Below are positions 10,819 through 20,496 of a DNA stretch of 64,000 nucleotides, piece after piece. Source of the stretch: Rhizobiales bacterium GAS188 (GTDB lineage: Bacteria; Pseudomonadota; Alphaproteobacteria; Rhizobiales; Beijerinckiaceae); assembly GCA_900104855.1 (NCBI GenBank), contig FNSS01000001.1, forward strand, positions 6,457,001 to 6,521,000, given 5' to 3'. Numbering within the stretch: position 1 is the first letter of the stretch; every line of letters starts with the position of its first letter. A program made the translations under genes and the position numbers. Below the pieces are notes generated by a model. The model saw only the letters and a list, made by a program, of their open reading frames with translations, ran no database searches and had not been told where the DNA came from.

Positions 10819-12056
10819 CCGTGCATGTCGCCTCGGCGCCCTATGACCTCAACCGCGTGCGCTCGGATTTCCCGATCCTGTCGCAGAAGGTCTATGGCCA
10901 TCCGCTCGTCTATCTCGACAACGGGGCCTCGGCGCAGAAGCCGCGCCAGGTGATGGATGCGATGCGCGAGCTGATGGAGACGGGCTACTCCAATGTGCAT
11001 CGCGGGCTGCATTACATGGCCAATGCCTCGACCGAGGCCTTCGAGGCGGCGCGCGAGAAGACGCGCGCCTTCATCAATGCGGAATCGACGGACGAGATCA
11101 TCTTCACCCGCTCGGTGACCGGGGCCATCAACCTCGTGGCCTCGAGCTATGGGGGCACCGAGATCAAGCCCGGCGACGAGATCGTGCTGTCGATCATGGA
11201 GCATCACTCCAATATCGTCCCCTGGCATTACCATCGCGAGCGCAACGGCGCCGTGATCAAATGGGCCGGCGTCGACGATGACGGCGTCTTCGATCTCGAC
11301 GGCTTCGCCAAGCTGCTGACGCCGCGCACCAAGATGGTCGCCATCACGCATATGTCGAATGTGCTCGGCACCGTGACGCCGCTGAAGGAGATCGTGGCGC
11401 TCGCCCATGCGCGGGGCATTCCGGTGCTTGCCGACGGTGCCCAGGCCGTCGTGCATCTGCCGGTCGATGTGCGCGATCTCGACATCGATTTCTATGGGTT
11501 CACCGGCCACAAGCTCTACGGGCCGACGGGCATCGGCGTGCTCTACGCCAAGCGCAAATGGCTCGACCGCATGCGCCCCTATGAGGGCGGCGGCGAGATG
11601 ATCGCCGAGGTCACGACCGACACCATCACCTATAACGATCCGCCGCATAAATTCGAGGCGGGAACGCCCCCGATCGTGCAGGCGGTCGGGCTCGGAGCCG
11701 CCATCGACTATGTGACCGCGCTCGGCAAGGACAAGATCCGCGCCCATGAGGAGGCGTTGCGCGACCACGCCCATCATGTGTTGTCGCGCATGAACTCGAT
11801 CCGCATCATCGGCAATGCGCCGGGGAAGGGCGCCATCGTCTCCTTCGAGATGAAGGGGGCGCATGCCCATGACGTGGCGACGGTGATCGACCGCGCCGGG
11901 GTCGCGGTGCGCGCCGGGACCCATTGCGCCATGCCGCTCTTGACCCGATTCGGCACCACCTCGACCTGCCGTGCGTCCTTCGGCCTCTATAACACGCATG
12001 AGGAAGTCGATATGCTGGCGCAGGCCTTGCGCAAGGCCGAAACCCTTTTTGCTTGA
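10815..12056 (+). CDS. sufS: Class II cysteine desulfurase SufS
   Basis: A 413-residue SufS/CsdA-type cysteine desulfurase supplying persulfide sulfur to the SUF scaffold. PLP lysine K233 lies in FTGHKLYGP, and catalytic C371 in RAGTHCAMPLL sits on the short loop typical of class II. The N-terminus FPILSQKVYGHPLVYLDNGAS is canonical. The ATG overlaps the sufD stop. No SufE or SufU activator gene is visible nearby. Confidence 0.97.
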   Translation: MTVHVASAPYDLNRVRSDFPILSQKVYGHPLVYLDNGASAQKPRQVMDAMRELMETGYSNVHRGLHYMANASTEAFEAAREKTRAFINAESTDEIIFTRSVTGAINLVASSYGGTEIKPGDEIVLSIMEHHSNIVPWHYHRERNGAVIKWAGVDDDGVFDLDGFAKLLTPRTKMVAITHMSNVLGTVTPLKEIVALAHARGIPVLADGAQAVVHLPVDVRDLDIDFYGFTGHKLYGPTGIGVLYAKRKWLDRMRPYEGGGEMIAEVTTDTITYNDPPHKFEAGTPPIVQAVGLGAAIDYVTALGKDKIRAHEEALRDHAHHVLSRMNSIRIIGNAPGKGAIVSFEMKGAHAHDVATVIDRAGVAVRAGTHCAMPLLTRFGTTSTCRASFGLYNTHEEVDMLAQALRKAETLFA

Positions 12057-12067
12057 GGAGGCGCGTT

Positions 12068-12472
12068 GTGGACGCACCGCTCACGACCCAAGAATCGCTC
12101 GCTGGCGTCGCCGAGACGCCGAACCGGCCGCAGATTTCGGCCGAGGCGGCGCTGCCGGCCGGCGAGGTCGAGCGGATGACCGACGAGATCATCGCGGCCT
12201 TGAAGACCGTCTACGATCCCGAGATTCCGGCCGATATCTACGAGCTCGGGCTGATCTACCGCGTCGACATCGCCGACGACCGCACGGTGGCCATCGACAT
12301 GACCTTGACGGCGCCGGCCTGTCCGGTCGCAGGCGAGATGCCGAAATGGGTGCAGGACGCGGTCGAGGCCGTGCCCGGCGTGCAGTCGGCAACGGTCAAC
12401 ATGGTGTTCGATCCGCCTTGGGATCAAAGCCGCATGTCGGACGAAGCCCGCATGGCGCTCGATATGTGGTAG
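12068..12472 (+). CDS. sufT: SUF-associated DUF59/MIP18-family protein SufT
   Basis: A 134-residue protein of the DUF59 (MIP18/PaaD-like) family, commonly the SufT accessory factor for Fe-S cluster maturation. The conserved block ALKTVYDPEIPADIYELGLIY, the DMTLTAPACP motif with the conserved cysteine, and VFDPPWD near the end are all present. I set the start at a GTG (12068) because a GGAGG (12057-12061) precedes it by six bases, overlapping the sufS stop. Confidence 0.93.
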   Translation: MDAPLTTQESLAGVAETPNRPQISAEAALPAGEVERMTDEIIAALKTVYDPEIPADIYELGLIYRVDIADDRTVAIDMTLTAPACPVAGEMPKWVQDAVEAVPGVQSATVNMVFDPPWDQSRMSDEARMALDMW

Positions 12473-12486
12473 GCGGTAGCGTGGCT

Positions 12487-12512
12487 CCTTCTCCCCGCCT
12501 GCGGGGAGAAGG
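12487..12512. terminator. Perfect 12-base hairpin between sufT and the A-type carrier gene
   Basis: Arms at 12487-12498 and 12501-12512 are perfect complements with a two-base loop. The sequence shares the CTTCTCCC core with the element at 1655-1678, so it may be a REP-type repeat as well as an attenuator inside the SUF operon. No T-run follows. Confidence 0.6.
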
Positions 12513-12656
12513 CGGGAAATGCGCGGGCCAAATGAGTAGGCCTGGCGCGAGCCCGGCGGATTCGCCGTGCCCCTCGACGCCGGGCAACGGAACGCTTATC
12601 TATTGGTCATAGGCTTTATCGCCGGACCTTGAACCCGGTGGATGAGGAGAATGGTT

Positions 12657-13037
12657 ATGGGAGTGCAGTTGCGCCGCTTTCAGGTCGTGACGCTGACCGA
12701 GGCCGCCGCCGAACGTGTGCGCGACATCGTCGCCCGCTCGGACAAGCCGATCGTCGGCGTGCGCGTCGGCGTGCGGAATGGCGGCTGCGCGGGCATGGCC
12801 TACACGGTCGATGTCGCAGATGCCGCCAAACCCGGCGACGACATCGTGGAGGATAAGGGCGCTACGGTCATCGTCGACCCGAAGGCGGTGCTGTTCCTGC
12901 TCGGCACGCGCATGGATTACCGCACCGACAAATTCGCATCGCAATTCGTCTTCGAGAACCCGAACCAGACTTCGGCCTGCGGCTGTGGTGAATCGGTCGC
13001 GATCGAACCAGCCAAGCCCGAGGCTCTCACGGCCTGA
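12657..13037 (+). CDS. A-type Fe-S carrier protein (SufA/IscA/ErpA family)
   Basis: A 126-residue carrier that moves assembled clusters from the scaffold to apo-proteins. The three conserved cysteines are present: one in NGGCAGMAY and two in the C-terminal CGCGES. The core VTLTEAAAERVRDIV, GVRVGVRNGGC and FVFENPN are canonical. The ATG at 12657 lies seven bases after GAGGAG (12644-12649), better than two in-frame ATGs overlapping that ribosome site. SufA-like by operon position, though sequence alone does not separate SufA from ErpA. Confidence 0.93.
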   Translation: MGVQLRRFQVVTLTEAAAERVRDIVARSDKPIVGVRVGVRNGGCAGMAYTVDVADAAKPGDDIVEDKGATVIVDPKAVLFLLGTRMDYRTDKFASQFVFENPNQTSACGCGESVAIEPAKPEALTA

Positions 13038-13067
13038 TCCGCACGCTTTCGCCTCCCGGCCTGCATC

Positions 13068-13535
13068 ATGGATTCTCGAGCGATCGCCGACATATTCGCG
13101 GCCTTTGGAAGCGTGCGCCTCAAGCGGATGTTCGGAGGCCACGGCGTCTACGCGGATGATCTGTGCTTCGCGCTCGAGATTTCCGGCGAGATTTTTCTGA
13201 AAGCCGACGCCGAAACGCAAGACCTGTTCGCGGCGGCCGGCTCGCAGCCATTCACCTATGAGCGGGCCGGCAAGACGGCGAGCCTCGGCTATTGGCGTCT
13301 TCCCGACGATGCCTTCGACGATGACGACGAGCTGAAGCGCTGGAGCAATCTCGCGCTCGCAGCGGCGCGCCGCGCGGCTTCCCGCAAGGCTCCGCGTGCT
13401 GCCAAGGCTCCGCGTGCCGTCAAGCCAAGTGTCGCCAAGCCAAAAGTCGCCAAGCCAAAAGTCGCCAAGCCAAGTATCGCTAAGCGGCTTGGCGCTGCGC
13501 CAAAGGCAGGCCGAGCGCGCCCCAAACCTCCTTGA
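13068..13535 (+). CDS. TfoX N-terminal domain protein with basic repeat tail
   Basis: A 155-residue protein. Residues 1-95 form a TfoX N-terminal domain ([51 protein letters not shown]). In many alphaproteobacteria this domain stands alone with unknown function, so a competence role should not be assumed. Residues from about 100 are Lys/Ala/Pro-rich tandem repeats (AKPKV type), possibly contacting nucleic acid. The last 56 bases overlap the 3' end of the convergent hemA gene, so the repeat tail seems to have grown across a shared terminus. Confidence 0.85.
   Translation: MDSRAIADIFAAFGSVRLKRMFGGHGVYADDLCFALEISGEIFLKADAETQDLFAAAGSQPFTYERAGKTASLGYWRLPDDAFDDDDELKRWSNLALAAARRAASRKAPRAAKAPRAVKPSVAKPKVAKPKVAKPSIAKRLGAAPKAGRARPKPP
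13419..13478 (+). repeat. 15-base tandem microrepeat (4 units) in the TfoX-like gene
   Basis: Units of the form GCCAAGCCAAAAGTC encode [15 protein letters not shown] and AKPSI; the two central units are identical. Degenerate earlier units (AAGGCTCCGCGT) extend upstream to about 13383. The frame is kept and the tail becomes strongly basic. Confidence 0.8.
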
Positions 13536-14721
13536 GCGCCTCGACGAAGGCCGCGATCAGCTCGGGCGTATGGAACGGCCCGGGCGTGACGCGCAGCCGC
13601 TCGCCGCCGCGCGGCACGGTCGGGTAATTGATCGGCTGGACATAGATGTCGTGGCGATCAATGAGCCGGTCGCTTGCGGCCTTGCAGAGCACGGGGTCGC
13701 CGACCATCACCGGAACGATGTGGGAGGGGCTGGCGAGCATCGGGATTCCGGCGGCGCCGAGCCCTGCCTTGAGTCGAGCCACCGCCAGTGCTTGCGCCTC
13801 GCGCTCGGCCGCCGAGGCCTTCAGATGGCGGATGGAGGCTGTCGCCGCGGCGACGATCGGCGGGGGCAGGGCGGTGGTGAAGATGAAGCCCGGCGCCATC
13901 GAGCGCACGAGATCGACGATGGTGGCATCCGCCGCGATATAGCCGCCATGACAGCCGAAGGCCTTGGCCAACGTGCCCTCGATCACGTCGATACGGTGCA
14001 GCGCCGCGTCGCGCTCGGCGATGCCGCCGCCGCGCTCGCCATAGAGCCCAACCGCATGCACCTCGTCGATATAGGTCATTGCGCCGTAGCGCTCGGCGAG
14101 ATCGCAGATCGCGTGGATCGGCGCGATGTCGCCGTCCATGGAATAGAGGCTTTCGAAGACGATGAGCTTCGGCCGGCTGGCCCCGGCCTCGATCAGCAGC
14201 GCGCGCAGATGGTCGAGGTCGTTATGGCGGAAGATCGCTTTTTCGCGGCCCGACTGACGAACGCCTTCGATCATCGAATTGTGGTTGGCGGCATCGGACA
14301 GGATGAGGCAGTCCTGAAGGGCGCGCGCAATGGTGGCGATGCCCGTCTGATTGGAGACGTAGCCCGAGGTGAAGACCAGCGAGGCTTGCTTGGCGTGCAG
14401 ATCGGCGAGCTCGCGCTCGAGCGCCACGATGGGTGCATGGTTGCCGGCGATGTTACGCGTGCCGCCGGCGCCGACACCCATGGCGCGTGCCGCCTCGCAG
14501 GCCGCCTCGACGACCTTCGGGTGGCGGCTCATGCCGAGATAGTCGTTCGAGCACCAGACGGTGATGCGGCGCGGCCCGTCCGCGGTCTCGCGAATGGCGA
14601 ACGGAGGTTGCGCGGCCTCGCGCGCCAGCTCGGTGAAGAGGCGATAGCGGCCTTCCGACTTGATACGGTCGAGATGAGCGCCGAGCGCCCTGCCATAGTC
14701 GAATGATGCTGGAGCCCCCAT
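13480..14721 (-). CDS. hemA: 5-aminolevulinate synthase (Shemin pathway)
   Basis: A 413-residue PLP enzyme condensing glycine and succinyl-CoA to 5-aminolevulinate, the first step of tetrapyrrole synthesis in alphaproteobacteria. Canonical blocks are [51 protein letters not shown] and the PLP lysine K253 in [14 protein letters not shown] placed the start at the ATG at 14721, eight bases after GGAGG; a GTG 15 bases upstream would overlap that site. It converges on, and overlaps by 56 bases, the TfoX-like gene. Confidence 0.95.
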   Translation of the reverse strand: MGAPASFDYGRALGAHLDRIKSEGRYRLFTELAREAAQPPFAIRETADGPRRITVWCSNDYLGMSRHPKVVEAACEAARAMGVGAGGTRNIAGNHAPIVALERELADLHAKQASLVFTSGYVSNQTGIATIARALQDCLILSDAANHNSMIEGVRQSGREKAIFRHNDLDHLRALLIEAGASRPKLIVFESLYSMDGDIAPIHAICDLAERYGAMTYIDEVHAVGLYGERGGGIAERDAALHRIDVIEGTLAKAFGCHGGYIAADATIVDLVRSMAPGFIFTTALPPPIVAAATASIRHLKASAAEREAQALAVARLKAGLGAAGIPMLASPSHIVPVMVGDPVLCKAASDRLIDRHDIYVQPINYPTVPRGGERLRVTPGPFHTPELIAAFVEALKEVWGALGLPLAQRQAA

Positions 14722-14909
14722 CCGACACGCCTCCACACGCTATGGCCCGGCCGGTGCGCCGAACAGAGAAGCCGAAGCGATGCCGGTCGGCATCCTCCGC
14801 AGCAGCTTGCCTTACAGCTGACGCGGCTTCAGCACGCTTGGGCGAATTGTCGCTTGGACGAATTGTCTCAGCGACATCGGGCCGCCCGTGAAGCGGCGCC
14901 TTTGTGTCT

Positions 14910-16406
14910 TCAGGCGCCCGATCTCACCGAGCGCAAGAGGAAGCTCGGCACATGATCGCCGAGGCCGAGCACGGCTGGTTCCTCATGGGGGGTGCGGCGC
15001 GCTTTCGCATGCACCGCGTGAGCCGGCCTCAGGGCCGGGACATGTTCGGGGGCGGCATGCCGCTCAGGCTTGGCTGGCGCAGAGGCCAAATGTCGTTCGG
15101 AAACGTGTCGCTCGGCAACGTGTCGCTCGGCAACGTGTCGCTCGGCAACGTGACGTTCAGGCTTGGCAGGCGCTGCCGGGGCAACCGGTGCCGCGCGGCG
15201 AGCAGCGCCGGCGCGCGAACGTTCGGGCCGCGGCTTGCGCGGCGCAGGGCCGTGCGACATCACGTCGGATGCATCACCATGTGCGACCGGCGCTTCCGCC
15301 CATGCGATCGGCTGGCCGATCAGCTTCTCGATGGCGTCGAGGGACTTTTTGTCCTCCGGCGTGACCAGCGTGATGGCGGTGCCTTCGAGCCCGGCGCGGC
15401 CGGTGCGGCCGATGCGGTGGACATAATCCTCGGAATGATGCGGCACGTCGAAATTGAAGATATGGCTCACGGCCGGGATATCGAGGCCGCGCGCCGCGAC
15501 ATCGCTCGCCACCAGGAATTTCGTAAGGCCCTGACGGAAGCCGTCGAGGGCGCGCATGCGCGAGGGCTGGTCCATATCGCCATGCAAAGCCGCGACCGAA
15601 AATTCATGACGCAGCAAGGACCGATGCAGCTCGACGACCGAGCGCTTGCGATTGCAGAAGATGATGGCGTTCTTCAAGTTGGGGGCCAACATCAGGCGGC
15701 GCAGGGTCTCGCGCTTCTCGAAGCTATGCGCGCTGGTCGCGACCAGGGTCTGCGTGATGGTCGCCGCCGTCGAAGCCGGCCGCGCCACTTCGATCTGGAT
15801 CGGATTGTGGAGGAACGCCCCGGTCAGCCGCTGGATCTCGGGCGGCATGGTGGCGGTGAAGAACAGCGTCTGGCGGGTGAATGGCACGAGCTTGCAGATG
15901 CGCTCGATGTCCGGGATGAAGCCCATATCGAGCATGCGGTCGGCCTCGTCGATGACGAGCAGCTCGACGCCCGAGAGGAGCAATCTTCCGCGCTCCACAT
16001 GATCGAGGAGCCGGCCCGGCGTCGCGATCAGCACATCGGCGCCGCGCGAGATCTTGATGTCCTGGTCGCCGAAGGACACACCGCCGATCAGGAGCGCCAC
16101 CGATAGCTTGTGGTTGACGCCGTATTTGATGAAGGCTTCCTCGACCTGCGCCGCGAGCTCGCGCGTCGGCTCGACGATGAGGGTGCGCGGCATTCGGGCC
16201 CGGGCCCTGCCGGTCTCCAGCATGGTCAGCATCGGCAGCGTGAAGGCCGCCGTTTTGCCGGTGCCGGTCTGGGCGATGCCGAGGACATCGCGCCTTTGAA
16301 GGATGTGGGGGATGGCTTGGGCTTGGATCGGGGTGGGAGTGGCGTAGCCGGCCTGCGAGACCGCGCCGCGTACGGCGTCGGAGAGTCCAAGATCGTCAAA
16401 TGTCAT
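14910..16406 (-). CDS. DEAD-box ATP-dependent RNA helicase (RhlE-like)
   Basis: A 498-residue RNA helicase. The Q motif GYATPTPIQ, Walker A AQTGTGKT (about 45-52), PTRELA, GG, TPGRLLDH, DEAD box VIDEADRMLDMGF, SAT-type FFTATMP, and C-terminal motifs ARGLDIP and HRIGRTGRAG are all present. The core ends near residue 370. The tail is Arg/His/Ala-rich with tandem HVAER repeats, consistent with RNA binding. The likely role is RNA remodelling, ribosome assembly or cold response; it stands alone. Confidence 0.94.
   Translation of the reverse strand: MTFDDLGLSDAVRGAVSQAGYATPTPIQAQAIPHILQRRDVLGIAQTGTGKTAAFTLPMLTMLETGRARARMPRTLIVEPTRELAAQVEEAFIKYGVNHKLSVALLIGGVSFGDQDIKISRGADVLIATPGRLLDHVERGRLLLSGVELLVIDEADRMLDMGFIPDIERICKLVPFTRQTLFFTATMPPEIQRLTGAFLHNPIQIEVARPASTAATITQTLVATSAHSFEKRETLRRLMLAPNLKNAIIFCNRKRSVVELHRSLLRHEFSVAALHGDMDQPSRMRALDGFRQGLTKFLVASDVAARGLDIPAVSHIFNFDVPHHSEDYVHRIGRTGRAGLEGTAITLVTPEDKKSLDAIEKLIGQPIAWAEAPVAHGDASDVMSHGPAPRKPRPERSRAGAARRAAPVAPAAPAKPERHVAERHVAERHVAERHVSERHLASAPAKPERHAAPEHVPALRPAHAVHAKARRTPHEEPAVLGLGDHVPSFLLRSVRSGA
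15097..15156 (-). repeat. 15-base tandem microrepeat (4 units) in the helicase tail
   Basis: Four units of CTCGGCAACGTGTCG on the plus strand encode, on the minus strand, repeats of HVAER with a variant HVSER. The frame is kept. They sit in the disordered C-terminal tail of the helicase. Confidence 0.8.
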
Positions 16407-16645
16407 GTGATAACGCCGGACGTTCCGGCGCGGCGCGATCGCTCAATGAAAACCTGCGAGCCCGGTGCGGCGCGATCGCCTTGTCACGCACGAACTCCGA
16501 CTTACCATGCCCCAAATGATGCTGCAGCTGCGAAATGTCAAGGATCATCTTGACGCGGCGGTAAAAAATCGAAGATTCACCAAAATGTTGATGGTTTTCT
16601 TGCGGTGCGAAGGAGAGATGTCGCAAGTGGTCTTTCGGAGGATCG

Positions 16646-17275
16646 ATGAACGGGATCTGGTATTTCGATGTGGTTTCGCCCTTCGCCTATTTGGCGCTGC
16701 GCGAAGTCGAGGACCTGTCGGCGCGCGTCCCCATCGTCTTCAAGCCCGTGCTCTTGGGAGCGCTGCTTAACCATTGGGGGCAATTGGGCCCGGCCGAGAT
16801 CGCGCCGAAGCGGGTCCACACCTATCGGACAGCTCTGTGGACGGCGCGCCGGGAGGGCATACAATTCCGATTCCCACCCGCTCATCCCTTCAATCCCTTG
16901 CAGCTCTTGCGCCTGCTCACCGCGCTCGACGGGCGTCCCGGCGCGGTGCGCCAGGTCTTCGACCTGATCTGGCGCGATGGGCGCGACCCGCATGCGCCCG
17001 AAACCCTGCAGCTGCTGCGCGAGCGGCTGGCCATCACCGATCTCGATCGGCTGATCGAGACGAGCGATGCCAAGACGAGGCTCAGGCGCGAGACCGATGC
17101 GGCGATCGCGGCCGGCATCTTCGGCGTTCCGACCCTCAGGCTCGGCGACCAGTCTTTCTGGGGGGCGGATGCCATGCCGATGGCAAAGGCCTATCTCGCA
17201 GACCCGCTTCTGTTCGCCGATGAGGAGACGCGCCGGCTCGATGCTTTGCCCAAGGGTGTCGAGCGGCCGCGCTAG
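16646..17275 (+). CDS. 2-hydroxychromene-2-carboxylate isomerase family (GST-kappa/DsbA-like)
   Basis: A 209-residue thioredoxin-fold protein starting [22 protein letters not shown], the signature of the NahD/GST-kappa group, with the active-site serine in DVVSPFAYL and [20 protein letters not shown] near the end. Family members isomerise 2-hydroxychromene-2-carboxylate in naphthalene breakdown using glutathione. No other naphthalene genes are visible, so a general glutathione-dependent role is as likely. It precedes the ring-cleavage-type VOC and hydroquinone reductase genes. Confidence 0.87.
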   Translation: MNGIWYFDVVSPFAYLALREVEDLSARVPIVFKPVLLGALLNHWGQLGPAEIAPKRVHTYRTALWTARREGIQFRFPPAHPFNPLQLLRLLTALDGRPGAVRQVFDLIWRDGRDPHAPETLQLLRERLAITDLDRLIETSDAKTRLRRETDAAIAAGIFGVPTLRLGDQSFWGADAMPMAKAYLADPLLFADEETRRLDALPKGVERPR

Positions 17276-17284
17276 CGGTTGCCT

Positions 17285-17466
17285 GGGACCACGGGCGTCC
17301 CGCCCACTCTTACGAACGACGAGGCCTCTACGCCGGGCAGAAGGGCGACCGAGACGGTCGCGGCCCCAGGGCGGTGGGACCGCGGGCGTCCCGCCCGCTC
17401 TTACGCAGGGCGAGCGCTCCACGTCGGGAAGAAGGGCGACCAGGATGGTCGCGGTCCCAGGCTTGA
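17285..17466. repeat. Two tandem copies of a ~91-base intergenic repeat
   Basis: Copies at 17285-17375 and 17376-17466 align along their length. Both start GGGACC-CGGGCGTCCCGCCC and end with AAGGGCGACC, GGTCGCGG and CCCAGG. The head of each is itself a dyad (GGGAC, GTCCC). No ribosome site or family supports translation, so I treat this as non-coding repeat DNA filling the gap before the VOC gene. Confidence 0.7.
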
Positions 17467-17561
17467 AGCATCGCCTGTGCAAGCCCACTCTTAGGCGATC
17501 TTGCTTGGACCGCCTCAACGCATCTCCGCGTGGCGGGATCCGGCATCGCAGAGGGAGAGCC

Positions 17562-18506
17562 ATGCAGCTCACAGGCATTCACCATCTCACCGCCGTCACG
17601 GCGGATGCTGCGGGCAATCACGCCTTCTACACGCAGGTGCTCGGCATGCGGCTCGTCAAGAAGACGGTCAATCAGGACGATGTCAGCGCCTATCATCTCT
17701 TCTACGCGGACAAGAATGCGACGCCGGGCTCCGACCTGACCTTCTTCGACTGGCCGGTCGGACGGGAACGTCGCGGCACGCAGGCCGTCACCCGCACCGC
17801 GCTCAGGGTCGCGGGCGAAAAGAGCCTTGCCTGGTGGGCCGAGCGGCTGAAGGCCAGCAAGGTGTCGCAGGCGCCGATCGGCGAGCATGACGGGCGTTTG
17901 ACGCTCGCATTCGAGGATGCCGAAGGGCAAAGACTCGCTCTGATCGACGATGGCGGGCAAGGAGAGGCCCATCCCTGGGAGCGCAGCGCAGTTCCGGCAG
18001 AGCATCAGATCCGCGGGCTTGGCCCGATCACCATGAGCGTGCCGGATCTGCGGCCGACCGACACCATCCTGACCCAAGTGATGGCGATGCGGCAGGTGCG
18101 CGATTACCAGTTGGCGGGCGGGGCCACGATCCATGTCTACGAAATGGGAAAGGGCGGCCCCGCCGCCGAGCTGCATGTGGCGGTCGAGCCCGATTTGCCA
18201 GCCGCGCGACAAGGCGCCGGCAGCGTGCATCACGTCGCCTTCCGCACGCCGAATGAGCAGGAATATCAGGGCTGGATCGACAGGCTGAGCGAGATGCGCA
18301 TCCCCTCGAGTGGCCCCGTCGACCGCTTCTATTTCCGCAGCCTGTATTTCCGCGAGCCGAACGGCGTGTTGTTCGAGATCGCGACCGATGGGCCGGGCTT
18401 CACCGCCGACGAACCGCTCGGGGCGCTGGGTGAACATCTCGCTCTGCCGCCTTTCCTCGAAGGGCGTCGCACCCAGATCGAAGCCGGCCTCAAGCCGCTC
18501 AGCTGA
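17562..18506 (+). CDS. Ring-cleaving dioxygenase-like VOC protein (MhqO/MhqA-like)
   Basis: A 314-residue protein with two glyoxalase/bleomycin-resistance (VOC) modules. Module 1 starts at [38 protein letters not shown] and module 2 around residue 145 at [14 protein letters not shown]. Candidate metal ligands are a His in GIHHLT, a His in GSVHHVAF and the Glu in [10 protein letters not shown]. Homologs of MhqO act in quinone and hydroquinone stress. GAGGGAGA precedes the ATG. The hydroquinone reductase gene starts 11 bases after the stop, supporting a two-gene operon. Confidence 0.9.
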   Translation: MQLTGIHHLTAVTADAAGNHAFYTQVLGMRLVKKTVNQDDVSAYHLFYADKNATPGSDLTFFDWPVGRERRGTQAVTRTALRVAGEKSLAWWAERLKASKVSQAPIGEHDGRLTLAFEDAEGQRLALIDDGGQGEAHPWERSAVPAEHQIRGLGPITMSVPDLRPTDTILTQVMAMRQVRDYQLAGGATIHVYEMGKGGPAAELHVAVEPDLPAARQGAGSVHHVAFRTPNEQEYQGWIDRLSEMRIPSSGPVDRFYFRSLYFREPNGVLFEIATDGPGFTADEPLGALGEHLALPPFLEGRRTQIEAGLKPLS

Positions 18507-18517
18507 AGGATATCGCC

Positions 18518-19492
18518 TTGGGACTATTGATCGACGGAGCCTGGCACGACCAGGGCTATGATACGCGCGCAACCCGCGGCCGCTTCGTGCGGCGCGACAG
18601 CGGTTTTCGCAATTTCATCACGCCGGACGGTGCGCCGGGAGCGAGCGGGAGAGGCGGTTTCGCGGCGGAGCCCGGGCGCTACCATCTCTATGTCTCGCTC
18701 GCCTGCCCCTGGGCGCATCGGACGCTGATCTTCCGGGCCCTGAAAGGCCTCGAGACCGCGATCGGCGTGTCGGTGGTCAATTGGCTGATGGCGGAAGATG
18801 GCTGGACCTTCGAGGAAGGGCCAGGCGTCATCCCCGACGTGGTCAATGGGGTGCGCTATCTGCATCAGCTCTACAGCCGCGCCGACCCCGCTTATTCGGG
18901 GCGGGTGACGGTGCCGGTGCTGTGGGACAAGGCGAGCGGCATGATCGTCAACAACGAATCCTCCGAGATCATCCGCATGCTGAACCAGGCCTTCGACGGC
19001 GTGGGCGCTGAGCCGGGCGATTATTACCCGCAGGATCTGCGTCCGCAGATCGACGCGCTCAATGCGCGCATCTACGACACCGTCAACAACGGCGTCTATA
19101 AATCGGGTTTCGCGGCGACCCAAGACGCCTATGAGGAGGCCGTCGCGCCGCTCTTCGAGACGCTCGACTGGCTCGAACTTCATCTCGCGACCAACCGCTA
19201 TCTGTGCGGCGATCGCATCACCGAGGCCGATTGGCGATTATTCACGACGCTGATCCGCTTCGATTGCGTCTATCACGGGCATTTCAAATGCAATGTGCGG
19301 CGCATCATCGATTACCCCAATCTCTGGGGCTATACGCGCGAGCTCTATCAATGGCCGAAGGTCGCCCCGACGGTCGATTTCCGCCACATCAAGAACCATT
19401 ATTACCAGAGCCATCTCAGCATCAATCCGACCGGCGTCGTGCCGATCGGCCCGGCGATCGACTTCAGCGTTCCGCATGGTCGAGGAGGCTGA
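18518..19492 (+). CDS. Glutathionyl-hydroquinone reductase (YqjG/ECM4/PcpF family)
   Basis: A 324-residue Xi-class glutathione transferase that reduces glutathionyl-hydroquinones. Catalytic C63 sits in the class signature ACPWAHR; the N-terminal FRNFITPDG and the middle VPVLWDKASGMIVNNESSEIIRM are canonical, as is the C-terminal PTVDFRHIKNHYY. The start is a TTG at 18518 following GAAGGA, which overlaps the previous stop. Together with the upstream VOC protein it suggests quinone detoxification. Confidence 0.93.
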   Translation: MGLLIDGAWHDQGYDTRATRGRFVRRDSGFRNFITPDGAPGASGRGGFAAEPGRYHLYVSLACPWAHRTLIFRALKGLETAIGVSVVNWLMAEDGWTFEEGPGVIPDVVNGVRYLHQLYSRADPAYSGRVTVPVLWDKASGMIVNNESSEIIRMLNQAFDGVGAEPGDYYPQDLRPQIDALNARIYDTVNNGVYKSGFAATQDAYEEAVAPLFETLDWLELHLATNRYLCGDRITEADWRLFTTLIRFDCVYHGHFKCNVRRIIDYPNLWGYTRELYQWPKVAPTVDFRHIKNHYYQSHLSINPTGVVPIGPAIDFSVPHGRGG

Positions 19493-19589
19493 GGACCGCA
19501 AGGGCGCAGCGCAGCCATCGCGTCGCAGCCGCGCTGCCGCCGCAGGAGGCGGTTGCGGAGCATGAGGGCGTTGTGCCACATCAGGCGTC

Positions 19590-20045
19590 ATGACAACGAC
19601 CCCGCATCTGCAGCTCGGCCAGCATGTGCCCGTGCCTGCTTCGCCCGAGGAGGCGAGGCTCGAGCGCGTGCCCAACCCGCATGCCGGCACGAATTATCTC
19701 GCGCGCTTCACCTGCCCGGAATTCACCTCGCTATGCCCGGTCACCGGCCAGCCTGATTTCGGCATCCTCGTCATCGACTATGTGCCGAATGACTGGCTCG
19801 TCGAATCGAAGTCGCTCAAGCTCTATCTCGCGAGCTTCCGCAATCACGGCGCCTTCCACGAGGATTGCACGCTGGGGATCGGCAAGACCATCGTGGCGCT
19901 CATCGCGCCGCATTATCTGCGCATCGGCGGCTATTGGTATCCGCGCGGCGGCATCCCGATCGACGTGTTCTGGCAGACCGGCGAGCCGCCGCAAGGGCTG
20001 TGGCTCCCCGACCAGGGCGTGCCGCCTTATCGCGGACGCGGATAG
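19590..20045 (+). CDS. queF: NADPH-dependent 7-cyano-7-deazaguanine reductase
   Basis: A 151-residue type I QueF that reduces preQ0 to preQ1 in queuosine biosynthesis. The catalytic cysteine is C49 in [15 protein letters not shown], and the QueF motif region [21 protein letters not shown] is intact. The short, single-domain length matches the YkvM-like unimodular form. No preQ1 riboswitch is recognisable upstream and no other queuosine genes lie in the window. Confidence 0.95.
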   Translation: MTTTPHLQLGQHVPVPASPEEARLERVPNPHAGTNYLARFTCPEFTSLCPVTGQPDFGILVIDYVPNDWLVESKSLKLYLASFRNHGAFHEDCTLGIGKTIVALIAPHYLRIGGYWYPRGGIPIDVFWQTGEPPQGLWLPDQGVPPYRGRG

Positions 20046-20103
20046 GTCTGGCGCAGCGAGTCCGAAATTCCAGATCGTCGGGATTCAAACTCGGGAGATG
20101 GCG

Positions 20104-20484
20104 ATGAACAGGCGATATCTGCAGGCTCTCACGGCACTGATCGGCCTTGCGGCGATGCTCGGCACCGCGGATGCCGCCAATCTGCCGCGCCGCGTCGGCG
20201 AATGCGTCGAGACGCGGGTGAAGGAGGTCGCGAACCGGCTGGAAAATACGCCCGGCAGCGGCAGCGCCGTCGCGTTCGTCAATGGCGGCTCTCAGGTCTC
20301 CTATGACCAGGTGCCGCAAGTCGATGCCTCACGGCCGGGCGATGCGGTGACGATGTGTCTCGTCAGCATCCCGAGAGGCTGCCCGCCGGGCGATCAGCGC
20401 GGGCGCCGCTATCGCACCACCAATAAGCGGACCGGGCAATCCTGGACGCTGCCCGATGCCGAGCATATGTGCGGCGGCGCCTGA
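20104..20484 (+). CDS. Hypothetical small secreted protein
   Basis: A 126-residue protein with a clear Sec signal peptide (MNRRYLQALTALIGLAAMLG, cleavage likely after TADA). The mature part has four cysteines (CVETR, MCLVS, GCPPG, MCGG), probably two disulfides. The family is not recognised. GGGAG at 20093-20097 favours the ATG at 20104 over one six bases upstream. Likely periplasmic. Confidence 0.72.
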   Translation: MNRRYLQALTALIGLAAMLGTADAANLPRRVGECVETRVKEVANRLENTPGSGSAVAFVNGGSQVSYDQVPQVDASRPGDAVTMCLVSIPRGCPPGDQRGRRYRTTNKRTGQSWTLPDAEHMCGGA

Positions 20485-20496
20485 GACTTCTGGCCC

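Noticed and set aside
15097-15156. CRISPR-like repeats
   Set aside because: Units are 15 bases, contiguous, without spacers, and in frame with the helicase.
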